Shown: positions 26,425-35,133, counted from the stretch's first letter. The stretch: 64,000 nt of DNA from Streptomyces cynarae (GCF_025642135.1 NZ_CP106793.1:1843001-1907000), one strand, 5' to 3'. Notes: generated from the sequence alone by a model not told the origin. Made by a program: numbers and translations.

Positions 26425-27505
26425 GGGCGACCGCCTTCCCGCCGTGGGCGTCGCGCCTGTTGTCGCAGGGGGCGGGGTCGGCGGCCTCGTTGCCCAGGAA
26501 GCCCACCAGCCGCTCCCGCGGTACGACACCGATGAGCCGGTTGCCCTCGTCGACCACCCCGACGGGATGGGAGAGCCGGGCGCTGATCGCGCACAACTCG
26601 GTGAACGGCGTGTCGGGGGTCGCGGTCTCGCAGCCGCAGCCCGGGTCGTCGCCGGTGACCGTGGTGTCCATGACCGCGCCAGCGGTGAGCACCCGGGAGC
26701 GGTCGACGTCCTGGGTGAAGGATGCGACGTAGTCGTCGGCGGGGCGGACCAGGATGTCCTCGGCGGTGCCGATCTGCACGATGCGGCCGTCCCGCATCAC
26801 GGCGATGCGGTCGCCCAGGCGCATGGCCTCGTTGAGGTCGTGGGTGATGAAGACGATGGTCTTCTTCAGGGTCTGCTGCAGCTGCAGCAGCTGGTCCTGC
26901 ATGTCGCGGCGGATCAGCGGGTCGAGCGCGCTGAACGACTCGTCCATCAGCAGCAGGTCGGCGTCCGTGGCGAGCGCCCGGGCCAGGCCCACGCGCTGCT
27001 GCATGCCGCCGGACAGCTCGTCGGGCCACGACTTCTCCCAGCCGGCCAGGCCGCACAGGGCGAGCGCCTCGTCGGCGCGCTTCAGGCGCTCGGCGCGGGG
27101 CACGCCCTGCACTTCCAGGCCGTACGCGGCGTTCTCGCGGACGCTGCGGTGCGGGAAGAGCGCGAAGTGCTGGAAGACCATGCTGATCTTCCGTGCGCGG
27201 ACCTCGCGCAGCTCACGGGGGCCGAGGGCGGTGAGGTCCTGGCCGTCGAAACGGACGTGTCCGGCGGTCGGCTCGAGCAGGCCGTTGAGCATGCGCAGCA
27301 GCGTGGACTTGCCGGATCCGGACAGGCCCATGACGACGAAGATCTGGCCCGGCTCCACCGTGAAGGACGCGTCGATCACAGCCGCGGTGGTCCCGTCGGC
27401 GCGTAGTTCCTCACGGTCGGCCCCCTGCCGGAGCCGTTCCACCGCCCGATCCGGTCGTCTGCCGAACACCTTGTACAGGTGCTCGGTCTCAAGCCTGGAA
27501 GACAC
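26417..27505 (-). CDS. Glycine betaine/proline ABC transporter ATP-binding protein (OpuAA/ProV type)
   Basis: A 362-residue ATPase that drives the fused permease/receptor next to it. It has Walker A GLSGSGKST (residues 60-68), Q-loop VFQHFALFPH, signature ELSGGMQQRVGLARAL, Walker B LLLMDESFSALDPL and switch His FITHDLNEAM. The C-terminal regulatory part is CBS-like and sheds no light on the trigger (PFTELCAISARLSHPVGVVDEGNRLIGVVPRERLVGFLG). In OpuA-type systems CBS domains sense ionic strength. It is the first gene of a two-gene operon starting at a GTG with an AGAGGT ribosome site. Confidence 0.95.
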   Translation of the reverse strand: MSSRLETEHLYKVFGRRPDRAVERLRQGADREELRADGTTAAVIDASFTVEPGQIFVVMGLSGSGKSTLLRMLNGLLEPTAGHVRFDGQDLTALGPRELREVRARKISMVFQHFALFPHRSVRENAAYGLEVQGVPRAERLKRADEALALCGLAGWEKSWPDELSGGMQQRVGLARALATDADLLLMDESFSALDPLIRRDMQDQLLQLQQTLKKTIVFITHDLNEAMRLGDRIAVMRDGRIVQIGTAEDILVRPADDYVASFTQDVDRSRVLTAGAVMDTTVTGDDPGCGCETATPDTPFTELCAISARLSHPVGVVDEGNRLIGVVPRERLVGFLGNEAADPAPCDNRRDAHGGKAVARA

Positions 27506-27693
27506 AGGTACCTCTCGTCTCGAAGCCTCCGAGCCGCTGCAAACGTTGAAACTGCAACCGGCATCGCTTCGAGGCGCCCCTGCCCCCGGTCGTCAAGGCC
27601 AAACGCAAGGGTGGCCCAGTTCACAAGGCGTTTACTTCTGCCACGTATGTGCACGGCATGCCCACGGAAGGGGCACTGTCGGCGCCGTACGGC
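27506..27693. promoter_or_regulatory. Divergent promoter region of the betaine transporter and exonuclease genes
   Basis: About 190 bases between divergent genes. It should contain both promoters, and an osmotic control site would be expected, but no clear palindrome stands out. Confidence 0.3.
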
Positions 27694-28635
27694 ATGATGC
27701 GGAACGTGACGCAGAGAACTCGACGGCTCATGCTCCTCGACACCGCCTCGCTGTACTTCCGTGCCTACTACGGCGTGCCGGAGTCGATGAAGGCTCCCGA
27801 CGGCACGCCCGTGAACGCCGTGCGCGGGCTGCTCGACTTCATCGACCGCCTGGTGAAGGACCACCACCCCGACGACCTGGTGGCCTGCATGGACGCCGAC
27901 TGGCGCCCACACTGGCGGGTGGAGCTGATCCCCTCCTACAAGGCGCACCGCGTGGCCGAGGCGCACGAGGCGGAACCGGACGTGGAGGAGGTGCCGGACA
28001 CGCTGTCCCCGCAGGTGCCGGTGATCGAGGACGTCCTGGACGCGCTGGGCATCGCGCGCGTGGGGGTCGCGGGGTACGAGGCCGACGACGTGATCGGCAC
28101 GTTCACGGCGCGCGCCAAGGGTCCGGTCGACATCGTCACCGGCGACCGCGACCTGTACCAGCTGGTCGACGACGCGCGCGGGGTGCGGGTGCTGTACCCG
28201 GTCAAGGGCGTCGGCACGCTGCAGCTCACCGACGAGGCGGCGCTGCGCGAGAAGTACGGCGTGGACGGGCGGGGATATGCGGACCTGGCGCTGCTGCGGG
28301 GCGACCCCAGCGACGGGCTGCCGGGTGTCGCAGGCATCGGTGAGAAGACGGCCGCGAAGCTGCTCGCCGAGTTCGGCGACCTGGCCGGGATCATGGCCGC
28401 GGTCGACGACCCGGCCTCGAAGCTCACACCGGCCCAGCGCAAGCGGCTCGCCGAGGCCCGGCCGTATGTCGCGGTCGCGCCCTCGGTCGTCCGGGTCGCC
28501 GAGGACGTACCGCTGCCGGAGGTCGACACGGCGCTGCCGCGCACGCCGCGCGACCCGGCCGCACTGGACGCCCTTCAGGCCCGCTGGGGTCTGGGCGGCT
28601 CACTGAGGCGGCTGCTCACCACGCTGGGGGCGTGA
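27694..28635 (+). CDS. 5'-3' exonuclease (PIN/FEN-like, PolA N-terminal domain homologue)
   Basis: A stand-alone 313-residue 5' nuclease resembling the N-terminal domain of DNA polymerase I. Metal-binding acidic clusters are visible: MLLDTASLYFRAYYG, ACMDADWRPHWRVELIPSYKAHR, GVAGYEADDVIGTF and IVTGDRDLYQLVDD. The helix-hairpin-helix segment LRGDPSDGLPGVAGIGEKTAAKLLAEFG is also present. It would cleave 5' flaps or primers in replication and repair. The ATG at 27694 (MMRNVTQR) is chosen; an upstream GTG at 27649 and an internal ATG near MLLD are alternatives. Confidence 0.93.
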   Translation: MMRNVTQRTRRLMLLDTASLYFRAYYGVPESMKAPDGTPVNAVRGLLDFIDRLVKDHHPDDLVACMDADWRPHWRVELIPSYKAHRVAEAHEAEPDVEEVPDTLSPQVPVIEDVLDALGIARVGVAGYEADDVIGTFTARAKGPVDIVTGDRDLYQLVDDARGVRVLYPVKGVGTLQLTDEAALREKYGVDGRGYADLALLRGDPSDGLPGVAGIGEKTAAKLLAEFGDLAGIMAAVDDPASKLTPAQRKRLAEARPYVAVAPSVVRVAEDVPLPEVDTALPRTPRDPAALDALQARWGLGGSLRRLLTTLGA

Positions 28636-28706
28636 CGGTTCCGGGAGGAAGTGTCATCCCGTTCTCAGGGGAGAGTCGGGAATGAGGTGTTGACGGGCGG
28701 GAGATG

Positions 28707-28730
28707 CTAACTTAGGTGAACCTAACTCAG
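28707..28730 (+). promoter_or_regulatory. Iron box (DmdR/IdeR-type operator)
   Basis: A TTAGGT-GA-ACCTAA palindrome (28712-28725) sits within two overlapping 19-base matches to the known actinobacterial iron box TTAGGTTAG-G-CTAACCTAA (about 14 and 13 of 19 positions). It lies 18 bases upstream of the siderophore reductase start, so iron-dependent repression is expected. Confidence 0.85.
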
Positions 28731-28747
28731 GGAACCGGGAGGCCGTC

Positions 28748-29593
28748 ATGGCAGAGCGCCCCGCAGGCAAGGCGCGCAGGGCCCACACCGCGCAGGTGGT
28801 CCGCACGCAGCGGCTGACCCCGCACATGCAGCGGGTGGTGCTCGGCGGCGAGGGGCTCGCCGACTTCGCGGCGGGCGGTTGCACCGACCACTATGTGAAG
28901 CTGCTCTTCCCCCCTGCCGAGGGCGTCACCTATCCGGAACCCTTCGACCTGCAGCGCATCCGCGAGGAGTTGCCGCGCGAGCAGTGGCCCGTGACCCGGA
29001 CGTACACCGTGCGCGCCTGGGATCCTGAGCACCGTGAGCTGACCCTGGACTTCGTGATCCACGGCGACGAGGGGCTCGCCGGCCCGTGGGCGTTGCGGGT
29101 GCAGCCGGGCGAGACCGTGCGGTTCATGGGGCCGGGCGGCGCCTACGCCCCGGACGCGAGCGCCGACTGGCACCTTCTCGCCGGTGACGAGAGCGCGCTG
29201 CCCGCGATCGCGGCGGCCCTGGAGGCACTGCCGGACGGCGCCCGGGTGCACGCGTTCGTGGAGGTGGCCGGCCCCGAGGAGGAGCAGAAGATCGACTCCG
29301 ATGTGGAGGTGGTCTGGCTGCACCGCGGGCACCGGCCGGTCGGCGCGGCACTGACCGAGGCCGTACGGGCGCTTGAGTTCCCCGAGGGCCGACTGCACGC
29401 GTTCGTGCACGGCGAGGCCGGTTTCGTGAAGGAACTGCGCCGGCTGCTGCGCGTCGAGCACCGGATCCCCCGCGAGGACCTCTCCATCTCCGGCTACTGG
29501 CGCCTCGGGCACAACGAGGACGGCTGGCAGGCGTCGAAGCGGGAGTGGAACGCGCGCATAGAGGCGGAGCAGGAGGGCGCGTCCGCCGCGTAG
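28748..29593 (+). CDS. Siderophore-interacting FAD protein (ferric-siderophore reductase)
   Basis: A 281-residue SIP/ViuB-family protein that reduces ferric siderophores in the cytoplasm. The FAD-binding signature RTYTVRAWDPEHRELTLDFVIHG, the loop GPWALRVQPGETVRFMGPGG, and the NAD(P)H-domain features LLAGDESALPAIAAALEALP and ISGYWRLGHNEDGWQASKREW are all present. The iron box in its promoter fits iron-repressed expression. No siderophore biosynthesis or transport gene is adjacent. Confidence 0.96.
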   Translation: MAERPAGKARRAHTAQVVRTQRLTPHMQRVVLGGEGLADFAAGGCTDHYVKLLFPPAEGVTYPEPFDLQRIREELPREQWPVTRTYTVRAWDPEHRELTLDFVIHGDEGLAGPWALRVQPGETVRFMGPGGAYAPDASADWHLLAGDESALPAIAAALEALPDGARVHAFVEVAGPEEEQKIDSDVEVVWLHRGHRPVGAALTEAVRALEFPEGRLHAFVHGEAGFVKELRRLLRVEHRIPREDLSISGYWRLGHNEDGWQASKREWNARIEAEQEGASAA

Positions 29594-29613
29594 GACACGG
29601 CGGCCGGACACCC

Positions 29614-29654
29614 AAGGCGGCGGCACCCCGGGGATGCCCGGGTGCCGCCGCCTT
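29614..29654. terminator. Terminator after the siderophore-interacting gene
   Basis: The strand around AAGGCGGCGGCACCC pairs with GGGTGCCGCCGCCTT in an approximately 18-bp stem with one bulged base and a 3-4 base loop. It lies 20 bases past the stop codon. Confidence 0.85.
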
Positions 29655-29741
29655 GTCGTGCGGTGCTCTCGCGAGGGCGTGAGGACTTGGGTCCCACCCC
29701 GACACCCCGGCGTGACGCCGGTGAAACAGGTGCTCCCTACG

Positions 29742-29780
29742 TTCGGTCGCCCGACAGCAATTTCTGTCGCCCGACAGGAA
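29742..29780. promoter_or_regulatory. Two adjacent TetR-type operator copies before the APC permease
   Basis: TTTCTGTCG-CC-CGACAGGAA (29761-29780) matches the perfect palindrome in front of the carboxylase operon (38303-38324). A second, weaker copy (CGGTCG-CC-CGACAGCAA, 29744-29760) lies directly beside it. Both are within 75 bases of the permease start. Confidence 0.75.
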
Positions 29781-29813
29781 CTCTCGCGCGCAGTGCGAAA
29801 GCAGGTTGCCGCC

Positions 29814-31370
29814 ATGACGAGCACCGCCCCCGCCGACGTCCGCCCCGACCCTCCGGGCCCCGAGGGAGCCGCCGACCTGGCGCGCTTCGGCTACCGCCAG
29901 GAACTGCACCGCAGCCTGGGCCGGTACGCCTCCTTCGCGGCCGGGTTCTCCTTCATCTCCGTCCTGACGACCGTCTTCCAGTTCTTCGCGTTCGGGTACG
30001 CGTTCGGCGGGCCCGTCTTCTTCTGGACCTGGCCCGTGGTGATGGCGGGCCAGGTGCTGGTGGCCGCGTGCTTCGCCGAGCTGGCCGCCCGCTACCCGAT
30101 CTCCGGCGCCGTCTACCAGTGGTCCTCACGGCTGTCGAACGCCGCCTTCGGCTGGTTCGCCGGCTGGATCATGGTCATCGGGCAGATCGTGGTGGTCGCC
30201 GCGGCGGCGCTGGCCCTGCAGATGGTGATGCCGCCGCTGTGGTCCGGCTTCCAGCTGGTGGGCGGCGACCCGTCACCCACCTCGCCCACCGGCGCGGCGA
30301 ACGCGGCGGTCCTCGGCGTCATCCTGCTCGTGCTCACCACGCTCCTGAACGTCGTCGACAACCGGGTGATGTCCGCGGTGAACCGCATCGGGGTCACCGC
30401 CGAGATCATCGGCGCCTGCCTGATCGTCGTGCTGCTGCTCACCCATTCCCGGCGCTCCCCCGGCATCACCTTCCACACCGGCTCCGGCACGGGCGGGCTG
30501 CTCGGGGCGCTGCTCGTCGGGTCGTTCACGGCGGCGTACGTGATGATCGGCTTCGACAGCGCCGGCGAGATGAGCGAGGAGACCCACAACCCGCGCCGCA
30601 CCGCGCCGCGCACCATCCTGACCGCGCTCGGCGCGGCGGGCCTGCTCGGCGGGCTCATCGTCCTCGGCGGCATTCTCGCGGCACCGAGCCTGACCGACGG
30701 CCGGCTCGGCACCGACGGTCTCAGCTATGTCCTGACCAGCAGCCTCGGCGACGGGGTGGGCCGGGTGCTGCTCGCCGACGTGGTGGTGGCGATCGCGGTG
30801 GCGACGCTGGCGATCCAGACGGCGGCCTGCCGGATGCTGTTCTCCATGGCCCGAGACGGCCGGCTGCCGTTCGCGCGGCGGCTCGCGCGGGTCAACCCGC
30901 GCACGGGCATGCCGAGCGCGCCGGCCCTGGTGGTCGGCGTGCTCGCCGCCGCCCTCCTGCTCCTCGACTTCGTCTCCCCGGACGCCTTCCTGGCCATCGG
31001 CACCACCTGCATCGTGATGCTGTACCTGGCCTATGCGATGGTGACGGGCCCCCTGCTGCTGAGGCGCCTGCGCGGCGGCTTCCCGGCCGGCGGCACGGAC
31101 GAGGCGGGGGCCCCGCTGTTCTCGCTGGGCCGCTGGGGCATTCCCGTGAACGCCCTCGCCCTTGTCTACGGCCTCCTGATGACCGTCAACCTGGCCTGGC
31201 CCCGAGCCGCGGTGTACGACCCCACGGGCGGGCACTGGTACTTCCGGTGGTTCACGCTGCTGTTCCTCACGGCGACGGTCGCAGCCGGCGCCGCCTACCG
31301 GGCGTACCGGAGACGGACCCCCGCTTCCGCTCCCGTACTGGAGGCGGCGGTGCAGGAGGCGACCGCCTAG
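29814..31370 (+). CDS. APC-superfamily amino acid/amine/urea-type permease
   Basis: A 518-residue transporter with about twelve membrane segments. It starts with a soluble tail and the family-typical RFGYRQELHRSLGRYASFAAGFSFISVLTTVFQFFAFGYAFGGPVFFWTWP. It also has ARYPISGAVYQWSSRL, GFDSAGEMSEETHNPRRTAPRTIL and AACRMLFSMARDGRLPFARRL, which characterise the ACT/BAT amine-choline subfamily. The operator shared with the carboxylase operon 8 kb away suggests that it imports that pathway's substrate (a urea- or guanidine-type compound, or an amine). The ATG at 29814 follows GCAGG. Confidence 0.9.
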   Translation: MTSTAPADVRPDPPGPEGAADLARFGYRQELHRSLGRYASFAAGFSFISVLTTVFQFFAFGYAFGGPVFFWTWPVVMAGQVLVAACFAELAARYPISGAVYQWSSRLSNAAFGWFAGWIMVIGQIVVVAAAALALQMVMPPLWSGFQLVGGDPSPTSPTGAANAAVLGVILLVLTTLLNVVDNRVMSAVNRIGVTAEIIGACLIVVLLLTHSRRSPGITFHTGSGTGGLLGALLVGSFTAAYVMIGFDSAGEMSEETHNPRRTAPRTILTALGAAGLLGGLIVLGGILAAPSLTDGRLGTDGLSYVLTSSLGDGVGRVLLADVVVAIAVATLAIQTAACRMLFSMARDGRLPFARRLARVNPRTGMPSAPALVVGVLAAALLLLDFVSPDAFLAIGTTCIVMLYLAYAMVTGPLLLRRLRGGFPAGGTDEAGAPLFSLGRWGIPVNALALVYGLLMTVNLAWPRAAVYDPTGGHWYFRWFTLLFLTATVAAGAAYRAYRRRTPASAPVLEAAVQEATA

Positions 31371-31423
31371 GGCTCTCGTTCGGATCATGCCGGGCTCGCG
31401 GGCCTGATCCACACGAGAGGCCC
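31370..31423 (+). terminator. Terminator after the APC permease gene
   Basis: GGGCTCTCGT-TC-GGATCA pairs with TGATCC-AC-ACGAGAGGCCC across a loop of about 17 bases, beginning on the last base of the stop codon. Confidence 0.65.
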
Positions 31424-31468
31424 TGGGCCTTCGCGCCCCGCTCCGGCCGCCTCGTACGCTGGAGCCCC

Positions 31469-32410
31469 ATGAGACGCCGACCCCGTACCCCGCCCTCTCC
31501 CCTGCCGCAGCGCAGCGGGGTCGATCCCGTGCGGGTGCGGTTGCCGTTCGACGGGGGATGGGCCACCGTGCGGGAGCATCTCGTGGCCCGGCTCGCGGCC
31601 GGGGACGGGGTGATCGACGGGATGCTCGAGGCGGGGCACGTCGTGGGGGCGGACGGACGGCCCGTCGCCCCGGACGCGGCCTATGTGCCGGGCATGTATG
31701 TGTGGTTCCACCGTGCGTTGCCCGACGAGCCGCGTGTGCCGTATCCGGTCGACGTGGTGTACCGGGACGAGCACGTCGTCGTCGCCGACAAGCCGCACTT
31801 CCTCGCCACAACCCCGCGCGGCAGCCACGTCGCCGAGACCGCGCTCGCCCGGCTCCGGCGCGACCTGGGCATCCCGACACTGACCGCCGCACACCGGCTG
31901 GACCGGCTCACCGCCGGGCTGGTGCTGTTCACCGTCCGGCCCGAGGAGCGCGGCGCCTATCAGTCGCTGTTCCGGGACCGGCGCGTCACCAAGGAGTACG
32001 AGGCCGTCGCCCCGTACGACCCCGAGGCCGCCCTGCCCCGCACCGTGCGCAGCCGCATCGTGAAGGAGCGCGGGGTGATGACGGCCCGGGAGGTGCCGGG
32101 CGAGCCCAACGCGGTCAGCCTGATCGAACTGCTGGAGCACCGCGCCGGGCTCGGCCGCTACCGGCTGCTTCCGTACACCGGGCAGACCCACCAACTGCGC
32201 GTGCACATGAACGCGCTGGGCCTGCCGATCATCGGAGACCCGCTGTATCCGGTGGTGGCCGCCCCCGCGCCGGCCGGTGACTTCCGGCGCCCGCTGCAAC
32301 TGCTGGCGCGGGTGCTGGAGTTCACCGATCCGGTCACGGGACGTGCGCACCGCTTCGTCAGCGAGCGGGTGCTCGAGGCCTGGTCCTCCTACGAGGCATG
32401 GGCCGGGTAG
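31469..32410 (+). CDS. RluA-family pseudouridine synthase
   Basis: A 313-residue enzyme that isomerises uridine in rRNA or tRNA. The catalytic Asp lies in AAHRLDRLTAGLVLF. Other conserved parts are YRDEHVVVADKPHFLATTPRGSHV, RRVTKEYEAVAPY and RYRLLPYTGQTHQLRVHMNALGLPIIGDPLYP. An N-terminal S4-like segment (ATVREHLVARLAAGDGVIDGMLEAGHVVGADG) precedes it. The target site is not predictable. The gene ends four bases before the convergent P450 stop. Confidence 0.94.
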   Translation: MRRRPRTPPSPLPQRSGVDPVRVRLPFDGGWATVREHLVARLAAGDGVIDGMLEAGHVVGADGRPVAPDAAYVPGMYVWFHRALPDEPRVPYPVDVVYRDEHVVVADKPHFLATTPRGSHVAETALARLRRDLGIPTLTAAHRLDRLTAGLVLFTVRPEERGAYQSLFRDRRVTKEYEAVAPYDPEAALPRTVRSRIVKERGVMTAREVPGEPNAVSLIELLEHRAGLGRYRLLPYTGQTHQLRVHMNALGLPIIGDPLYPVVAAPAPAGDFRRPLQLLARVLEFTDPVTGRAHRFVSERVLEAWSSYEAWAG

Positions 32411-32414
32411 CGGC

Positions 32415-33932
32415 TCAGCGGCTCCGCCACCAGTGCAGCACCCGGCGCCACAGTCCCGGCCGGGGCCGCGGCTCGGCGGCCGGCTCGGAGGGCGCCGGCG
32501 GGGCGGCCGGCGGCGGGGGCGGAGCCGGCAGCGGGTCCGGGACGGCGGTGGCGCTCCCGGCAGCGGACGCCGTCGTGATCTCCCAGTCGGTGCGCTGTGC
32601 CGGCTCCGGCCGCAGCGACGGCTGCTGCGTGACGTCCTGCGGCGGCTTCGGCTGGAACCGCACCGGCAGTTGCACCAGGTGCCGCGACGCGATGGACGCG
32701 GTCCAGCGCAACTCGTCCTCGTCGCAGTCGAGTTCCAGGTCGGGCAGCCGCGTCAGCAGGGCGTCGATGCCGGTGTCGGCGATGGCACGCCCGATGTCCT
32801 GGCCGGGGCACTCGTGCGGGCCGCCGCCGAAGGCGAGGTGGGAGCGGTTGCCCTGCATGTTGGCCGAGAGGTCGGGCCGCACCCGCGGGTCGACGTTGCC
32901 GGGCGCGATGGCGAAGAGCAGTCCGTCGCCCTTGCGGATGCGCTGCCCGCCCAACTCCGTGTCCTGCTTGGCGAAGTAGCCGAGAATGCTGCTGAACGGC
33001 GGCTCGTCCCACAGGGACTGCTCGACCGCCTCGGGCACCGTCATCTGGCCGCCCCTGAGCTGCGCCCGGAACCGCGGATCGGTGAGGATCATCCGCAGCA
33101 CGTTGGCGAGGAGGTTGGCGGTGGCCTCGTAGGCGGCGATCAGGACCACCCGAAGGTGCTCCCTGATCTCGTCGTCGGTGAGCCGGGCCGGGTGGTTGAT
33201 GAGGTGGGTGGTGAAGTCGTCGTCGGGATCGGTCCTGCGGCGGGCGACGAGCCGGCCGAGGGCCTCCACGATGTACTGGTTGCTGGCGATCGCGGTCTCG
33301 GTGCCCTTGAGCATGTCGCGGGCGGCGTGCACGATCCGGTCGTTGTACTCCTCGCCCATGCCGAGCACCTCGCACATCACCGCCATCGGGAGGTGGTCGG
33401 CGAACTGGCCGACGAGGTCGGCCCGGCCCTGTTCGCAGAAGCGGTTGACGAGGTACTGCGTCGCGCGGTTGATGAACCGGCGCAGTCCCCGGTAGTCGAT
33501 GGTCGACATGGCGCCGGTGACCGCACCGCGCAGCCGAAGATGCTCGTCGCCCTCGGCGTGCGAGCAGATGGGCTGCCAGGCGAAGTGCGGCGTCAGCGGG
33601 TGGTCGGGCTTGACCTCGCCGCTCACCAGCGGGGCCCAGATGCGGCTGTCACGGGTGAAGTGCGCGGGGCTGCGCACCATGTGCAGGTTCTCCGCGTGCC
33701 CCAGCACGACCCAGATCGGCACGTCGTCGTGGAGCAGCGCGGGCGCCACGGGGCCGTGGTCGGCGCGGAGTTTCTCGTACAGGGCTCCCAGGTCCTCCGC
33801 CTCGGGACCGTACAGCCGGCGCACTCCGCCGGGGCCGAGGCCGTGGGCCGGACAGCCGGGCGGCGGGACGGCCGAGGAGGCGTCCGTGCCGGTGTGGTCG
33901 CTGCCGGTCGGGGAGGGGGATTCAGGCGTCAC
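32415..33932 (-). CDS. rarE: Conservon-associated cytochrome P450 lacking the ExxR motif (CYP157-like)
   Basis: A 505-residue P450 with the heme-ligand loop FGGGPHECPGQDIGRA (Cys375). In the K-helix, where nearly all P450s have E-x-x-R, it reads E304-Q-S-L-W, as described for the CYP157 family. The I-helix reads VVLIAAYEATANLL. A Pro-rich tail ends in RRVLHWWRSR. It is the last gene of the conservon rarA-B-C-D, separated by a 183-base gap with repeats. The symbol follows the S. coelicolor/S. griseus conservon nomenclature by order. The substrate is unknown, and electron-partner genes are absent. Confidence 0.88.
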   Translation of the reverse strand: MTPESPSPTGSDHTGTDASSAVPPPGCPAHGLGPGGVRRLYGPEAEDLGALYEKLRADHGPVAPALLHDDVPIWVVLGHAENLHMVRSPAHFTRDSRIWAPLVSGEVKPDHPLTPHFAWQPICSHAEGDEHLRLRGAVTGAMSTIDYRGLRRFINRATQYLVNRFCEQGRADLVGQFADHLPMAVMCEVLGMGEEYNDRIVHAARDMLKGTETAIASNQYIVEALGRLVARRRTDPDDDFTTHLINHPARLTDDEIREHLRVVLIAAYEATANLLANVLRMILTDPRFRAQLRGGQMTVPEAVEQSLWDEPPFSSILGYFAKQDTELGGQRIRKGDGLLFAIAPGNVDPRVRPDLSANMQGNRSHLAFGGGPHECPGQDIGRAIADTGIDALLTRLPDLELDCDEDELRWTASIASRHLVQLPVRFQPKPPQDVTQQPSLRPEPAQRTDWEITTASAAGSATAVPDPLPAPPPPPAAPPAPSEPAAEPRPRPGLWRRVLHWWRSR

Positions 33933-34027
33933 GATGGTCGCTCCGGAACGTCAGGTCGAACCTGTGTCTTGGGGTCGAGGTGGAGATGGGAATGGGCACG
34001 GAACAGGGGGACGGCGACGCGGGCGTG

Positions 34028-34118
34028 CTCAAGCGGTCGCGATCGCCTTCACACGGGGGCGCGGGCGCCTTCATGCGGTCGGCACGGGCGCTTCACGCGG
34101 CGGGCGCGGGCGCCTTCA
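34028..34118. repeat. Degenerate tandem repeat across the rarD stop codon
   Basis: Five units of 20-23 bases, each with (C)TTCA or CTCAA on the plus strand (34028, 34048, 34069, 34091, 34114), separated by GCGGGCGC-type sequence. On the coding strand each unit contains a TGA in a GTGTGAAGGCG-like context. The first contains the real rarD stop (R-R-A-P-V-stop). Confidence 0.6.
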
Positions 34119-34736
34119 CACGGGCGCGCGGCGCATCGCCAGGGAGTGCAGGAAGCGCACCAGCGTCATCAGGACCTCGCGGCTGGAGGCCCGACGCCGG
34201 GCGTCACACTCCATGATCGGGATCTCGACGGGCAGGTCGAGTGCCCCGCGCAGCTCCTCAATGGGGTAACGAGGCGCGTCGGGAAAGGAGTTGACGGCGA
34301 CCACGAAGGGCACGCCACGCTCCTCCAGCCGGCCGATGACATCGAAGCTGACCTCGAGGCGGCGGGTGTCGAGGAGGACGACGGCGCCGAGCGCGCCCTC
34401 GAACAGGCCGTTCCACAGGAACCAGAAGCGTTCCTGGCCCGGGGTGCCGAACAGGTACAGCACCAGCTGCTCGGTGATGCGGATCCGGCCGAAGTCCATG
34501 GCCACGGTGGTGGCCGTCTTGCTGTCGGAGCCGTAGTTGTCGTCGACCCCGATGCCCGCCTGGGTCATGGTCTCCTCGGTCGTCAGCGGCCTGATCTCGC
34601 TGACGGAACCGACCATGGTGGTCTTGCCGACCCCGAACCCGCCCACGATGACGATCTTGACCGCGGCCTGCGTGGTATGCGGCAGGTGGTCCTCGGGGGG
34701 CGGCCCCGGGACGGTGTCAGAGCTTTTGAAGTCCAT
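34116..34736 (-). CDS. rarD: Conservon small GTPase (CvnD/RarD)
   Basis: A 206-residue Ras-like ATP/GTP-binding protein. It has P-loop GGFGVGKTT, the G3-like FGTPGQERFWFLW and NSF(PDAP) at the G4 position in place of NKxD, a feature of this bacterial family. In the S. coelicolor conservon studied, the four proteins form a membrane complex likened to a G-protein system that influences aerial mycelium formation. Its ATG overlaps rarC by 20 bases. A short tandem repeat starts at its stop codon. Confidence 0.94.
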   Translation of the reverse strand: MDFKSSDTVPGPPPEDHLPHTTQAAVKIVIVGGFGVGKTTMVGSVSEIRPLTTEETMTQAGIGVDDNYGSDSKTATTVAMDFGRIRITEQLVLYLFGTPGQERFWFLWNGLFEGALGAVVLLDTRRLEVSFDVIGRLEERGVPFVVAVNSFPDAPRYPIEELRGALDLPVEIPIMECDARRRASSREVLMTLVRFLHSLAMRRAPV

Positions 34737-35133
34737 GCATCACCGCTTCGAGGAGGGAACGGTCGGGCACCGCCTGCCGGACGATCGGGGCGCGCGCCTG
34801 GACCAGTTCGGCCGCCAGCAGGTCGGTGATCAGCATGGTCACCACACTGAACGGCAGACTGAGGTAGGCCGAGATCTCGGCCACGGACAGGGGGGCCCGG
34901 CAGAGCCGGAGCAGGGCCGACTGCTCGGGCGTGGCGGCGGGCGGCGGGTCGGCGCTGGTCACGATCAGGGTGACCAGGTCGATGGGGGCCCGTTCACCCC
35001 CGTCGGCCGCGCCGGCGAGGATGTACAGCCGCTCGGGCTGCTTCCCCTCGCCTTCCGCCGCGCCGCCTTCGGTGACAGGCTCCGGGGGAGGCTGTTCCCG
35101 GGGATGGCGCCGGCGCCGTTGCGGAGGAGTCAT
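34717..35133 (-). CDS. rarC: Conservon DUF742 protein (CvnC/RarC)
   Basis: A 138-residue DUF742 protein. A charged N-terminus is followed by RLYILAGAADGGE, DLVTLIVTSADPP and a winged-helix-like part (SALLRLCRAPLSVAEISAYLSLPFSVVTMLITDLLAAELV). It is the third conservon component, coupled by ATGA to the roadblock gene and overlapping rarD. The family probably links the kinase/roadblock module to the GTPase. Confidence 0.93.
   Translation of the reverse strand: MTPPQRRRRHPREQPPPEPVTEGGAAEGEGKQPERLYILAGAADGGERAPIDLVTLIVTSADPPPAATPEQSALLRLCRAPLSVAEISAYLSLPFSVVTMLITDLLAAELVQARAPIVRQAVPDRSLLEAVMHGLQKL

Noticed and set aside
23575..26535. 986-codon plus-strand open frame
   Set aside because: It is antisense to the betaine permease/binding-protein gene, which has clear domains. 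Long antisense frames are expected in high-GC DNA.
33980..34216. Small plus-strand frame over the rarD 3' repeats
   Set aside because: The frame is antisense to the end of rarD and has low-complexity composition and no ribosome site.
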